From JAFNGF01 sp964567045 (GTDB lineage Bacteria > Planctomycetota > Phycisphaerae > Sedimentisphaerales > Anaerobacaceae): a DNA stretch of 26,701 bases. The position numbers and the translations under genes were made by a program. Below the pieces are notes generated by a model. That model did no database searches and was not told the origin of the DNA. It worked only from the letters and a program-made list of their open reading frames with translations. Positions 8,186-15,675 of the stretch are shown here, piece by piece (within the stretch, counting starts at the first letter, position 1; every line of letters starts with the position of its first letter). Where the stretch lies: contig CAZMLE010000051.1 of assembly GCA_964567045.1 (NCBI GenBank), positions 1-26,701 of the forward strand, in the 5' to 3' direction.

Positions 8186-9535
8186 ATGTACAAGATTCTT
8201 CTTGCAGCAAGGTATTTAGTAAAGCGGCATATCACATATTTTGCCGTGCTGGCGGTAGCTCTCTGTGTCTTTATTGTGGTGGTGGTGATGACTGTAATGA
8301 CGGGTTTAGTGGGCGGTTTCAAGCAGAAGAATTACAGTTTTACAGGCGACTGCGTTGTTGGCACCGAATCACTGGTGGGCTTTGCATATTATGAAGACTT
8401 CAGCAATATCCTGGAAAAGGCTGATTTTGTGCAGGGCATTTCACCGGTAATAAAAAGCTTTGCGCTGGTAACTCCCGCCGGAATAGAGCGAAACTATGCC
8501 CTTGAGATTATGGGCGTTGATCCGGTCAGACATAGCAAAGCTACTGATTTTGGCAATAGTCTGTACCATAGTAAAGACAATGTGTCCGAGGCATTTAAGC
8601 CGGCTTATGACCCGAATCTTCCCGGCTGTATATTGGGGATCGACCTGCGGTTGGAACGTGATGCCAGAGGCAGGTACTCCTATGAAGCGACCCCTGGTAG
8701 AATAGCTCTTTCTGTAAGCTGCTTTCCTCTGACCGCAAAAGGCGCTCTGGCAAAGGCGGGCACAGGATTGGTCAACACGCAGACCTTTTACTACAGTGAT
8801 AATTCACACAGCGGATTAGCCCGAGTAGACAGCCGGCTGATTTACCTGCCGTTTGAGCCGGCTCAATCGCTGTGCGGCATGGCGGGGCCCGTCAAGCGAG
8901 TCAGCGCCATCCATATAAAATTCAAGCCGGGCGTCAAGCCGCAGGCAGGATGTGAAAAAGTAGCATCGCTCTGGCGGAGCTTCAAACAACAAAAAGCCAA
9001 CGAAGACCAGGCGTATCTGCTTGACACAGTGACGGTGCAAAGCTGGAAAGAGTACAGACGTGCATTTATCGCGGCGATGGAAAAAGAGCAGACCATGATG
9101 ACCGTAATGTTCGGCCTCGTGGGAATCACGACAGTTTTTATCGTGTTAGTGGTTTTTTACATGATTATCAGCCACAAAAGCAAAGACATAGGCATATTAA
9201 AGAGCGTTGGGGTCTCGAGCGCCAGCATTGTCCAGTTGTTTGCGGGTTTTGCCTTTTCAGTTGGCCTTTTGGGTTCGGCGATGGGCACATTTTCAGGCTG
9301 GTTGTTTCTGTCAAAAATAAACCAGATAGAGAGCTGGCTATTCGAGCATTTTCAATTTCAACTTTGGGATAGGACAATCTATGCCATAGGCGACATCCCC
9401 AACCAACTGGAATTCAAGGTCCTGGCGGTAATTATCGTTTCGGCGATTGTTGCGTGCTTAGCCGGCGCACTTATACCGAGCTGGCAGGCAGCAAGGTTAA
9501 GACCCGTAGAGACCCTCCAGGTGAGCCAATTGTAA
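8186..9535 (+). CDS. Lol-type ABC transporter permease, second copy
   Basis: This 449-residue paralogue of the preceding gene is the likely second permease half of a heterodimeric LolCDE-like complex. It has one N-terminal helix (about 18-41), a periplasmic domain to about residue 300, then three helices (about 308-329, 346-375 and 412-433), and it ends with IPSWQAARLRPVETLQVSQL. The start at 8186 (MYKILLAARYL) is chosen because it matches the family N-terminus; an in-frame ATG at 8129 would add residues coded only by the heptamer array. No Shine-Dalgarno is visible, so translational coupling is likely. Sequence divergence from the first copy is large, consistent with distinct C and E roles. 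Confidence 0.85.
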   Translation: MYKILLAARYLVKRHITYFAVLAVALCVFIVVVVMTVMTGLVGGFKQKNYSFTGDCVVGTESLVGFAYYEDFSNILEKADFVQGISPVIKSFALVTPAGIERNYALEIMGVDPVRHSKATDFGNSLYHSKDNVSEAFKPAYDPNLPGCILGIDLRLERDARGRYSYEATPGRIALSVSCFPLTAKGALAKAGTGLVNTQTFYYSDNSHSGLARVDSRLIYLPFEPAQSLCGMAGPVKRVSAIHIKFKPGVKPQAGCEKVASLWRSFKQQKANEDQAYLLDTVTVQSWKEYRRAFIAAMEKEQTMMTVMFGLVGITTVFIVLVVFYMIISHKSKDIGILKSVGVSSASIVQLFAGFAFSVGLLGSAMGTFSGWLFLSKINQIESWLFEHFQFQLWDRTIYAIGDIPNQLEFKVLAVIIVSAIVACLAGALIPSWQAARLRPVETLQVSQL

Positions 9536-9551
9536 AAATTGCACAGGTTAT

Positions 9552-9629
9552 AAGTGCCTAAAGTGCCTAAAGTGAGCTAAAGTTAAAATCATAACTTTAG
9601 GCACTTTAGACACTTTAGCTCACTTTAGT
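9552..9629. repeat. Inverted pair of 9-10-nt repeat arrays (CTAAAGTG core)
   Basis: The left arm (9552-9586) repeats AAGTGCCTA-like units two to three times and ends in AAGTTA. After a six-base spacer the right arm (9591-9629) carries the same units on the other strand, TAACTTTAG, GCACTTTAG, ACACTTTAG and CTCACTTTAG. The RNA could fold into a long imperfect hairpin just before the LolD start. It occupies nearly the whole 112-bp gap between the second permease and the ATPase gene. Confidence 0.8.
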
Positions 9630-9647
9630 CGAAGGATAGGATGTTCG

Positions 9648-10331
9648 ATGTTGAAAGCTACGGAAATCTATAAATCTTATCGGATGGGAGCAACGGAAGT
9701 TGCGGTGCTCAAGGGCGTCAATTTAACCGTAGAAAAAGGTGAATTTGTGGCCATAGTTGGTGCATCGGGCAGCGGCAAAAGCACGCTGCTGCACATATTA
9801 GGCGGACTGGATAGGCCCGATAAGGGCGTGGCAAGCTTTGAAGGACGAGACCTCGCCAAAATAAGTGCCGGCGAATTGAACTGGTATCGCAACAAAATGG
9901 TGGGTTTTGTTTTTCAGTTTTACCACTTATTGGACGAATTAAATGTCTTGGAAAATGTCTATCTGCCGACAATGGCCTCCAAGAGCATCGCCGGCTGGTT
10001 CGCATGTCGCAGACGGGCAAAGAGCCGGGCCAGAGAATTGCTTGCCGAGCTAGGTTTATCGGACCGTGCCAAGCATAAGCCGTATCAGCTATCCGGCGGT
10101 GAAAGGCAGAGGGTCGCTATCGGCAGGGCTTTGATGAACGAGCCAAAACTGCTTTTGGCCGATGAGCCGACAGGAAACCTTGACTCCGCCACAGGAAATG
10201 GTATCTTAGATACTCTTGAGAGACTGAACAGGGCCGGCCAGACAATTGTAATGGTAACCCACGACCAGAGGATTGCGCAAAGGGCCGGGCGAATAATAAC
10301 GTTAGCCGACGGCAAAATTCGAGGTGGGTGA
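9648..10331 (+). CDS. lolD: LolD-type ABC transporter ATPase
   Basis: This 227-residue cytoplasmic ATPase should power the two permeases encoded just upstream. All ABC motifs are intact: Walker A GASGSGKST (38-46), Q-loop FQFYHLL (about 89-95), signature LSGGERQR (148-155), Walker B LLLADEPTGNLD (168-179) and the switch His in VTHD (205). Length and the TGNLD wording are typical of the LolD/MacB/FtsE group. The start at 9648 sits seven bases after GGATAGG; an out-of-frame ATG at 9641 is ignored. The permease-permease-ATPase order supports a lipoprotein-release complex, although MacB-like export is an alternative. Confidence 0.9.
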   Translation: MLKATEIYKSYRMGATEVAVLKGVNLTVEKGEFVAIVGASGSGKSTLLHILGGLDRPDKGVASFEGRDLAKISAGELNWYRNKMVGFVFQFYHLLDELNVLENVYLPTMASKSIAGWFACRRRAKSRARELLAELGLSDRAKHKPYQLSGGERQRVAIGRALMNEPKLLLADEPTGNLDSATGNGILDTLERLNRAGQTIVMVTHDQRIAQRAGRIITLADGKIRGG

Positions 10332-10368
10332 GGCGCGGTGTGTGTCGGGCAAAACAAGCACACACGCC
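10332..10368. repeat. Inverted repeat in the leader of the aminotransferase gene
   Basis: GTGTGTG (10338-10344) can pair with CACACAC (10359-10365), extended outward by a GGCG/CGCC pairing with a small bulge. The hairpin starts directly after the lolD stop and ends about 20 bp before the ilvE start. No T-run follows, so a terminator is unlikely; it may be a processing or stabilising hairpin. Confidence 0.45.
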
Positions 10369-10388
10369 ATAGTAGGGGATACGAGACT

Positions 10389-11255
10389 ATGGGACTAAAG
10401 ATTTGGCTTGACGACAAACTGGTTGACGAGGCAGATGCTAAGATATCCGTTTTCGACCACGGCCTGCTGTATGGCGACGGCGTCTTTGAAGGGATCCGCG
10501 TCTACAACGGCAAAATATTTGAGCTGGAAGCCCACATAGATCGGCTCTATAGGTCGGCCAAAGCGATTCGCCTTCCCGTGCCCATGAGCAAGGATAAGCT
10601 CATAAGCTCGGTCAAAGAAACCGTCCGGGCCAACGATGTCATAGGCGGCTATGTTCGGCTGGTCGTGACCCGCGGCGTGGGAACTCTGGGGCTAAATCCT
10701 TTCGTCTGCGAGAACAGCACTATATTTATCATAGCCGACAATATTCAGCTCTATCCGGAAGAGTTTTACGAAAATGGGATGAAGGTAATCAGCGCTACAA
10801 CGGTCCGGAATCATCCTCTTTCGCTGCCCCCGCAAGTTAAAAGCCTGAACTATCTCAACAACATCCTGGCCAAGATCGAAGCGCTGGATAGTAACGTCGC
10901 TGAGGCGATTATGTATAATCACGAGGGTTATGTCGCCGAGGCGACCGGCGATAACGTCTTTATTGTAAAAGACGGAGTGATTTATACGCCGCCCGTCGAG
11001 GCCGGAGCGCTGGAGGGGATAACACGAGCGGTTGTAATCAGATTGGCCGGCCAGGAGAACCTTCAGGTCATCGAAAAAAATCTCACCAGATTCGACCTGT
11101 ATGTTTGCGATGAATTATTCCTGACCGGAACGGCCGCTGAGGTTATAGGTGTCGTTGAGATTGACGGCAGGGTCGTCGGTGACGGCAAGCCCGGACCAAT
11201 AACGCGGCTGCTGAGAAAAAAATTCTACAGCTACGCACACGGAAAGGAGAAGTAG
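10389..11255 (+). CDS. ilvE: Branched-chain amino acid aminotransferase (fold-type IV PLP)
   Basis: This 288-residue cytoplasmic enzyme transfers the amino group between glutamate and the keto acids of leucine, isoleucine and valine. Visible features are DHGLLYGDGVFEGIR (23-37), YVRLVVTRG (88-96), the PLP lysine in VKSLNYLNN (Lys 151), VAEATGDNVF (182-191) and LFLTGTAAEV near the C-terminus. These fit IlvE better than D-amino acid aminotransferase or ADC lyase. The start at 10389 (MGLKIWLDD) is chosen over an in-frame ATG at 10338 because the latter only adds hairpin-coded residues, and GGGGA lies nine bases upstream of 10389. Its product keto acids are possible substrates for the ferredoxin oxidoreductase at the other end of the window, but no direct link is shown. 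Confidence 0.92.
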   Translation: MGLKIWLDDKLVDEADAKISVFDHGLLYGDGVFEGIRVYNGKIFELEAHIDRLYRSAKAIRLPVPMSKDKLISSVKETVRANDVIGGYVRLVVTRGVGTLGLNPFVCENSTIFIIADNIQLYPEEFYENGMKVISATTVRNHPLSLPPQVKSLNYLNNILAKIEALDSNVAEAIMYNHEGYVAEATGDNVFIVKDGVIYTPPVEAGALEGITRAVVIRLAGQENLQVIEKNLTRFDLYVCDELFLTGTAAEVIGVVEIDGRVVGDGKPGPITRLLRKKFYSYAHGKEK

Positions 11256-11293
11256 CGCATAGCTGATAGGACAGATGCCAAACACTATGCGCT
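11254..11293. repeat. Nine-base inverted repeat upstream of the polyprenyl synthase gene
   Basis: AGCGCATAG (11254-11262) is the exact reverse complement of CTATGCGCT (11285-11293), with a 22-nt loop. It starts inside the ilvE stop codon region and ends eight bases before the next ATG. It could fold over the ribosome-binding region of the next gene. Confidence 0.55.
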
Positions 11294-11300
11294 GAATACT

Positions 11301-12305
11301 ATGCAGTTGCCACGTGCCGACAAAACCAGTGGCATGCCGCGTAGTAGGGTGCCTGCATTCAGGCGCATCCAAGGCCGGTTGGATCAGGTGAAAGAGCTAA
11401 TCAATCAGCAATTGACCGCGCCGAAAGACCAGGCAGTCGGACAGTTGCTTGACTATATGAATGCCCGCAGCGGCAAAATGATACGCCCGGGACTGGTTTT
11501 GCTTTCGGCTGACGCTGTCGGGAAAATCACAGACAAGCACATCCGCATCGCAGCGATTGTGGAGATGATTCACAATGCCACGCTCTTGCACGACGACGTC
11601 ATAGACCAGGGCCAGCAGCGACGAGGTCTTCCCACGATAAACCGTCTCTGGGGCAACGAATCCGCTGTAATACTGGGCGATTTTTTGCTCAGCCAGGTTT
11701 TCAAGATGTGCGCTGATCTGGAGCCAAAAATCATCAGCATAATTGCTGCTACCGCCGCTCGAACCTGCGAAGGTGAGCTGCGACAGATAACGGAAAGGCA
11801 GAACCGGCGGTTGAGTGAGCCGGAATATATCGACATAATCACCGAGAAAAGTGCTGTTTTTCTCAGCAGTTGCTGCCGGCTGGGCGCCCTTTTGGCTAAG
11901 GCAAGCAAAGCCGAGGTCGAGTCGCTTGCCCGTTTCGGATTGAACGCCGGCATCGCATTTCAAATCACCGATGATTTACTCGACGTCACAGGCGACCAAA
12001 ACAAAACCGGCAAGACAGGTGGTAAGGACGCCGACAGAAGCAAGCCGACTTTGGCTGTGATACATCTGCTGCAAGCTGTTGCCCAGAAAGAAAAAGCTAA
12101 GGTCTACGATAAGCTAAACGCGGTCGGCAAGAACAAAAATGCTTTAAGTGAGATGCTGCGCTTTTATGGCAGCCTGGAATATGCACACAATCGGGCACAA
12201 GAATACGTGGCTCGGGCAGTAGAGGCGCTGGCCGAGTTTGCAGAAAGTGATGCTAAAGAAGCCCTCATTGAAACGGCCAAATTTATGGCCAATAGAGCAG
12301 TTTAG
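11301..12305 (+). CDS. Polyprenyl diphosphate synthase (trans-isoprenyl transferase)
   Basis: This 334-residue enzyme condenses isopentenyl diphosphate onto an allylic primer to make the side chain of a quinone or a similar lipid. The first Asp-rich motif is DDVID (98-102, in NATLLHDDVIDQ) and the second is DDLLD (224-228). GKMIRP (58-63) binds the substrate. Small residues just before the first Asp motif fit a medium-to-long-chain product, such as hepta- to nonaprenyl diphosphate, but length cannot be fixed from sequence alone. The start is uncertain: ATG 11301 has no clear Shine-Dalgarno and ATG 11334 is in frame, leaving the conserved core intact. It is the last gene of the plus-strand run. 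Confidence 0.9.
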   Translation: MQLPRADKTSGMPRSRVPAFRRIQGRLDQVKELINQQLTAPKDQAVGQLLDYMNARSGKMIRPGLVLLSADAVGKITDKHIRIAAIVEMIHNATLLHDDVIDQGQQRRGLPTINRLWGNESAVILGDFLLSQVFKMCADLEPKIISIIAATAARTCEGELRQITERQNRRLSEPEYIDIITEKSAVFLSSCCRLGALLAKASKAEVESLARFGLNAGIAFQITDDLLDVTGDQNKTGKTGGKDADRSKPTLAVIHLLQAVAQKEKAKVYDKLNAVGKNKNALSEMLRFYGSLEYAHNRAQEYVARAVEALAEFAESDAKEALIETAKFMANRAV

Positions 12306-12320
12306 CACCAATTTGCCTGA

Positions 12321-12342
12321 CGCCCCCCATATATCGGGGGCG
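12321..12342. terminator. GC-rich hairpin after the polyprenyl synthase gene
   Basis: CGCCCCC (12321-12327) pairs with GGGGGCG (12336-12342) around an eight-base AT-rich loop, 15 bp after the stop. There is no following T-run on the plus strand, so termination would be weak; it may belong to the neighbouring palindromic repeat cluster. Confidence 0.4.
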
Positions 12343-12353
12343 CTGACTGAATC

Positions 12354-12427
12354 CCGCCTTCAAAGGCGGAACTAAATATTTAGCCCCGCAATCCTTCGAC
12401 ACAGCTCAGGACAAGTTTATTGCGGGG
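12354..12427. repeat. Composite palindromic repeat with terminator potential
   Basis: A hairpin CCGCCTT/AAGGCGG (12354-12369) is joined by the 12-bp palindrome CTAAATATTTAG (12372-12383) to a second hairpin CCCCGCAA/TTGCGGGG (12384-12391 with 12420-12427). The loop of the second hairpin contains CCTTCGACACAGCTCAGG, close to a REP-like phrase seen in many bacterial genomes. TCTTTT follows on the plus strand at 12428-12433, so the second hairpin can terminate the plus-strand operon just before the convergent minus-strand gene ends at 12434. Confidence 0.7.
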
Positions 12428-12433
12428 TCTTTT

Positions 12434-13273
12434 CTAAAATTTGTACTTCACACTTAAACTCACCCAGGTTTCATCGCTGTCCGGATTGACCGTTTCTTCC
12501 ATTGCTATCTGGTGATACAGAGCCGGGGTGAATGTAAAGTTTTTGCCGAGGTCAATATCCGTGGAGACACCGAACACGGCGTTGGACCAATCCTGATCGA
12601 CGTTTTGGCCGTAGGGACCAACTCCGTCATTGTAGACCAGCTCTGCGTGCAAATTCAGTGTGTGCTCTGGAATTTCGGGCACCAAACCTTTTATAGGCAA
12701 GCCATAATCAAGCATGAGGATGTGGAACCATCCGGAAGCAGTTCCGCTGCCATGACGCCAAGGCGTCGTCGTCAGGTCCCACCGACGAGAAACCAGCGAA
12801 TCGCTGCTGGAAGGCCACATCTTAGCAGCAACGTAGGTCGGAACTAAGCCCTTTATCGCAAAGAGCTTCGGCCAAGAGAAAATGCCATTCAGCTCTTGCA
12901 GGCCAAGTTCATCGTGCTGCCATTCCGGAAAGTTGTAGTACACCCAGCTAATCCTGTACGTAGTGACATAAGGCTCGTTGCGAAAAAGCCGGTTGTAGTA
13001 GTATGCCGTATAGTCCCAACGTTCGAAATCTTCGAACCCACTGGAATTGGCTCTGTGCATCATAGCGCTGACGCCAAAGCCTGTGCCAAACAAGTCGAGG
13101 TCTATTGCTGGTTGAATTGCGCTCTTGTTACCATAGATATCAAATCCACGCCAGATATATCTACTCTGAAATGTGACATCGATCAGTCCGTGCAGCTCAC
13201 CCTGCTGGGCCTGAACCAGACCGAGTGTGCTCAGCAAGATGGCCGAACCTAATAAAACTGCCCTTCTTTTCAT
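12434..13273 (-). CDS. Secreted outer-membrane beta-barrel protein of unknown function
   Basis: This 279-residue protein has a clear signal peptide (MKRRAVLLGSAILLSTLGLVQAQ) and ends in VKYKF, a terminal Phe typical of outer-membrane barrels. Near the N-terminus, DVTFQSRYIWRGFDIYGN resembles the Gcw_chp/TorF-like putative porin family, where a similar SxYxxRG phrase opens the barrel. The rest is aromatic-rich alternating strands. The start at 13273 is chosen for the signal peptide and the GGGAGAC Shine-Dalgarno; a longer in-frame reading from 13402 begins inside the promoter and can be dismissed. It has its own promoter (13375-13402). Function is unknown; porin-like transport or a structural role are guesses. 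Confidence 0.75.
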   Translation of the reverse strand: MKRRAVLLGSAILLSTLGLVQAQQGELHGLIDVTFQSRYIWRGFDIYGNKSAIQPAIDLDLFGTGFGVSAMMHRANSSGFEDFERWDYTAYYYNRLFRNEPYVTTYRISWVYYNFPEWQHDELGLQELNGIFSWPKLFAIKGLVPTYVAAKMWPSSSDSLVSRRWDLTTTPWRHGSGTASGWFHILMLDYGLPIKGLVPEIPEHTLNLHAELVYNDGVGPYGQNVDQDWSNAVFGVSTDIDLGKNFTFTPALYHQIAMEETVNPDSDETWVSLSVKYKF

Positions 13274-13374
13274 GGTCGTCTCCCTAAAAACTTTCCTCAG
13301 GTTTCCCAAAAATGTCCCGCGCGCTCGCCAAGGATTCACATCTGGTACTGTGCCGTTATCCTGGCTACTCGAAA

Positions 13375-13402
13375 AGTCTATCGACTTATGACTGCAAGTC
13401 AA
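13375..13402 (-). promoter_or_regulatory. Sigma-70-like promoter of the barrel-protein gene
   Basis: Read on the minus strand, the -35 TTGACT (13397-13402) and -10 TAGACT (13375-13380) are 16 bp apart, leaving a leader of about 95 nt. The same -10 word TAGACT is used by the next two minus-strand genes. Confidence 0.6.
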
Positions 13403-13476
13403 ACAAAAAAGCGTTGCCCCGATTTTTTTTGCACCCGCCAGGAGAAGCTGGGCAAAACCCTGCTGAATATAAAAGC

Positions 13477-13505
13477 GGGGCTGCGAGCTTACATCTCACA
13501 GCCCC
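13477..13505 (-). terminator. Rho-independent terminator of the second secreted protein gene
   Basis: On the minus strand, GGGGCTGTGAG (13495-13505) pairs with CTCGCAGCCCC (13477-13487) with one G-U-type mismatch and a seven-base loop, followed by GCTTTTATATT. It lies about 48 bp after the stop of the gene at 13553. Confidence 0.7.
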
Positions 13506-13552
13506 CCACAAATCTTCAAATTCCTTCGTCTTAATCCACAGGATGTCGTCGC

Positions 13553-14392
13553 TTACGGGATTACCAATGGGAACAACACACCGGCGCCAACAAGCCACCC
13601 ATCGCCGTAAATCTGGCACTCAGCGTAGCACCTGGCGTTCTGCGGCAAATTGCATCCTACACCGACCCAGCCGCCAAACTCTGACTCCTCCCTCACATCG
13701 AGTGTGCCCTTGCCGTGGTAAGTTGCGGGGGTTGGTCCGGTAATGGTCTCGGTAACATCGACGTCAAGGTCACCGTTTACGAATAACAAGCATGGCCCAC
13801 CATAGACCCACCAGCCGTCAGCTTGGTAAGTTGTTCCAATACCCACCTGGACCTGTCGCCAGTTAGCACCAAACTTAGCGGCCCTGACGTCATTAGCATC
13901 GAAAGCGAAAGTATCATCGCCATCACCAGGATTGAGCCAGGTCAGTTGGCCTACTGCACCAAAGGTCCATGGACCGCACTGACAGAAAGTCGCCCTTGTC
14001 CCCACACCCCAGGCAAAACCATAACCGCCATCGTACGCGTACTTTTCACCATACCCTGCTTCAATAGCAGGCCTGATTTTGTCCGTGGCATCGGCTGCAC
14101 CCAGGCGTACGAATACGTCCCAGCTATCACAGAGACCGTAGGCCAAGCTGCCGAAGAACATATTGGACCGCAGATCCTCAATTCTATACCCAAAGTGCTC
14201 GGGAGTACCTTCCCAAACTACTTTGCCGCAGGCCTTCAGATCGGTACTTTCGTGGGCATATTCGACATCGACCAGCCACTTGCCGCGTCCCACAAAAGCC
14301 TTAGGAGGACCTAACGGTCCGCCGGCAAAACTGACTGAGCAGAGCAGACCCACCGTGACAACAATAGCAATCACCAACCTTCTCTCTTCCAT
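13553..14392 (-). CDS. Secreted protein of unknown function, tandem paralogue 1
   Basis: This 279-residue protein has an N-terminal signal peptide (about residues 1-23, ending CSVSFAGG). It shares with the next gene the start GPP(L/M)GPP, SNMFFGxLxYGxxDxWxxFxRLGAAD, GGYGFAWGxGTRATF and a C-terminal ESEFGGxVG phrase. The alternating aromatic and glycine-rich strands suggest an outer-membrane barrel, although it lacks a C-terminal Phe (ends LFPLVIP). It carries several Cys residues that its paralogue lacks. The ATG follows GGAAAGGAGTGA. I do not recognise a named family. It has its own promoter and terminator, so it is probably a single-gene transcript. Confidence 0.75.
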   Translation of the reverse strand: MEERRLVIAIVVTVGLLCSVSFAGGPLGPPKAFVGRGKWLVDVEYAHESTDLKACGKVVWEGTPEHFGYRIEDLRSNMFFGSLAYGLCDSWDVFVRLGAADATDKIRPAIEAGYGEKYAYDGGYGFAWGVGTRATFCQCGPWTFGAVGQLTWLNPGDGDDTFAFDANDVRAAKFGANWRQVQVGIGTTYQADGWWVYGGPCLLFVNGDLDVDVTETITGPTPATYHGKGTLDVREESEFGGWVGVGCNLPQNARCYAECQIYGDGWLVGAGVLFPLVIP

Positions 14393-14521
14393 AAATCACT
14401 CCTTTCCCCAAAAACCCCGCTTCACAGATTCTTTAAGCTTGTGCTGGCACAGTTGCATACATCCAAAAAACTCCGCCTCTTTTAAGAGGCATATATTGTA
14501 AAGCTCATTTACCGCGTTGAA
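14393..14521 (-). promoter_or_regulatory. Long leader, similar to that of the neighbouring paralogue
   Basis: The minus-strand leader of about 120 nt resembles the one at 15546-15675. Shared blocks include GGTAAATG/GGCAAATG near the 5' end, an AAAGAG-GGAGTTTT block after a small hairpin (here a 7-bp stem GCCTCTT/AAGAGGC), TGGATGT, TGTGAAGC, and GGAAAGGAGTGA as the ribosome-binding site. The hairpin followed by GGAG and six T residues looks like a short attenuator. The rest of the gap to the next gene (14551-14708) holds the upstream flank and the neighbour's terminator. Confidence 0.5.
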
Positions 14522-14550
14522 AGTCTATATCAGGTATGGGTACAAATCAA
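14522..14550 (-). promoter_or_regulatory. Sigma-70-like promoter of tandem paralogue 1
   Basis: On the minus strand the -35 TTGATT (14545-14550) and -10 TAGACT (14522-14527) are 17 bp apart. The spacer TGTACCCATACCTGATA is nearly the same as in the promoter of the adjacent paralogue. Confidence 0.65.
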
Positions 14551-14627
14551 GCAAATAAACAACTTTTTCTGATTTTTCCGCACTTGCCGTGGCCGGAAAC
14601 AAACAGCATAATGCCCCGATGAAAGCA

Positions 14628-14654
14628 GGGCTGCGAGCTGACAACCCGCAGCCC
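14628..14654 (-). terminator. Probable terminator of tandem paralogue 2
   Basis: On the minus strand GGGCTGCG (14647-14654) pairs with CGCAGCCC (14628-14635), followed by a modest T-rich stretch (TGCTTTC). It has the same GGGCTG/CAGCCC core as the terminator at 13477-13505. Confidence 0.6.
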
Positions 14655-14708
14655 TTTTACAGACATTTAGCCTTTTACGTAAGGTGCGAATTCATGAACT
14701 TTTGTGGG

Positions 14709-15545
14709 TTATGGTAATCTCCAAATGATACCCGTGCCAAATGCCCAGGCATCGCCGGTGAACTGGAATTCCGCACTCCAGGACGCGTTCTCAATCGAGG
14801 TACCCAAGTCCCACTGTGCCCCGACGTATCCGCCAAATTCTGAGTCTTGTTCAATGTCGGCCGTTGCCTTCGAAATCACATCGCCAGGGGTCGTTAACCT
14901 GCCTGTGAGTTTCTCGTCATAGTCTCCATTGAGAAAATGCAGGAATGGGCCACCGTAAATGCAAAGATTACCCGTCTGCCAGGTTGGGCCAACCGCGATC
15001 TGGATTTCCCACCAGTCAACCTCGCCCTTGCCGGAAATAGCTACGTTCACCTGGCTTTCACCTACCGTGAAAGTCTCAGTATCAGTCAACTTGTCATCAC
15101 CAGGATTGAACCAAGTCACTTGAAACAGTCCGCCCCAGGTGACGCTGTCCTCCTTAAGAAAAGTTGCCCTTGTCCCAAAACCCCAGGCGAATCCATAACC
15201 GCCGTCGAACCCATCTTGCATTTTTACATCCGCTGCACCCAAACGCAGGAACGCTTCCCAGTTGTCACTGACGCCATAGCCCAATCTGCCAAAAAACATA
15301 TTGCTTTTGAAATCCTTGAGCGTCGTACTTTCTTTTCCAGATACGGGGGAAACACCGGGTCTGATGTTTTCCCATTTGAAGTCTGCTTGCAGGTCCATGT
15401 CGGTATAACCATACTCAAAACCGGCACTGCACCGTCCTTGTTTGAGAGTGGCCATCGGAGGACCCATCGGGGGTAGCGCCAGAGCCACAGAAGCAGACAG
15501 ACCCACCACCACAACAACGGTCTTCACCCACCTTCTCTTTTCCAT
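14709..15545 (-). CDS. Secreted protein of unknown function, tandem paralogue 2
   Basis: This 278-residue protein has a signal peptide (MEKRRWVKTVVVVVGLSASV, then ALALPPMGPP) and the same motif series as the gene at 13553: KSNMFFGRLGYGVSDNW, FLRLGAAD, GGYGFAWGFGTRATF, NPGDD, YGGPFLHFLNGD and DSEFGGYVG. It has no Cys apart from one or two near the N-terminus and middle. By eye the two proteins share roughly a third to two-fifths of residues. The Shine-Dalgarno is GGAAAGGAGTGA. Predicted to be an outer-membrane or periplasmic beta-rich protein; no family or function is recognised. Confidence 0.75.
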   Translation of the reverse strand: MEKRRWVKTVVVVVGLSASVALALPPMGPPMATLKQGRCSAGFEYGYTDMDLQADFKWENIRPGVSPVSGKESTTLKDFKSNMFFGRLGYGVSDNWEAFLRLGAADVKMQDGFDGGYGFAWGFGTRATFLKEDSVTWGGLFQVTWFNPGDDKLTDTETFTVGESQVNVAISGKGEVDWWEIQIAVGPTWQTGNLCIYGGPFLHFLNGDYDEKLTGRLTTPGDVISKATADIEQDSEFGGYVGAQWDLGTSIENASWSAEFQFTGDAWAFGTGIIWRLP

Positions 15546-15675
15546 AAGTCACTCCTTTCCAAAAAAACTTGCTTCACAAACTCCCCAACATCCTACCTGA
15601 TATAAGTGCATCACATCCAGCAAAACTTCGGCTCTTTCAAGACGCGCATATGTAAGCCCCATTTGCCGGGGAAAA
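15546..15675 (-). promoter_or_regulatory. Long leader of tandem paralogue 2
   Basis: The minus-strand leader of about 120 nt matches the blocks listed for 14393-14521: GGCAAATG, CTTGAAAGAG-CGAAGTTTT, TGGATGTGATGCA, TTTGTGAAGC and the ribosome-binding region GGAAAGGAGTGACTT. The small hairpin is weaker here than in paralogue 1. Confidence 0.5.

Noticed and set aside
13312..13743. A plus-strand frame of 143 codons opposite the secreted-protein promoter and gene end
   Set aside because: It runs through a terminator and promoter used by the minus-strand genes and has no protein-like features.
14393..14521. Known riboswitch (cyclic-di-GMP, cobalamin or SAM type) in the secreted-protein leaders
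   Set aside because: None of the consensus cores I know for those classes is visible; only a small hairpin and shared blocks can be supported.
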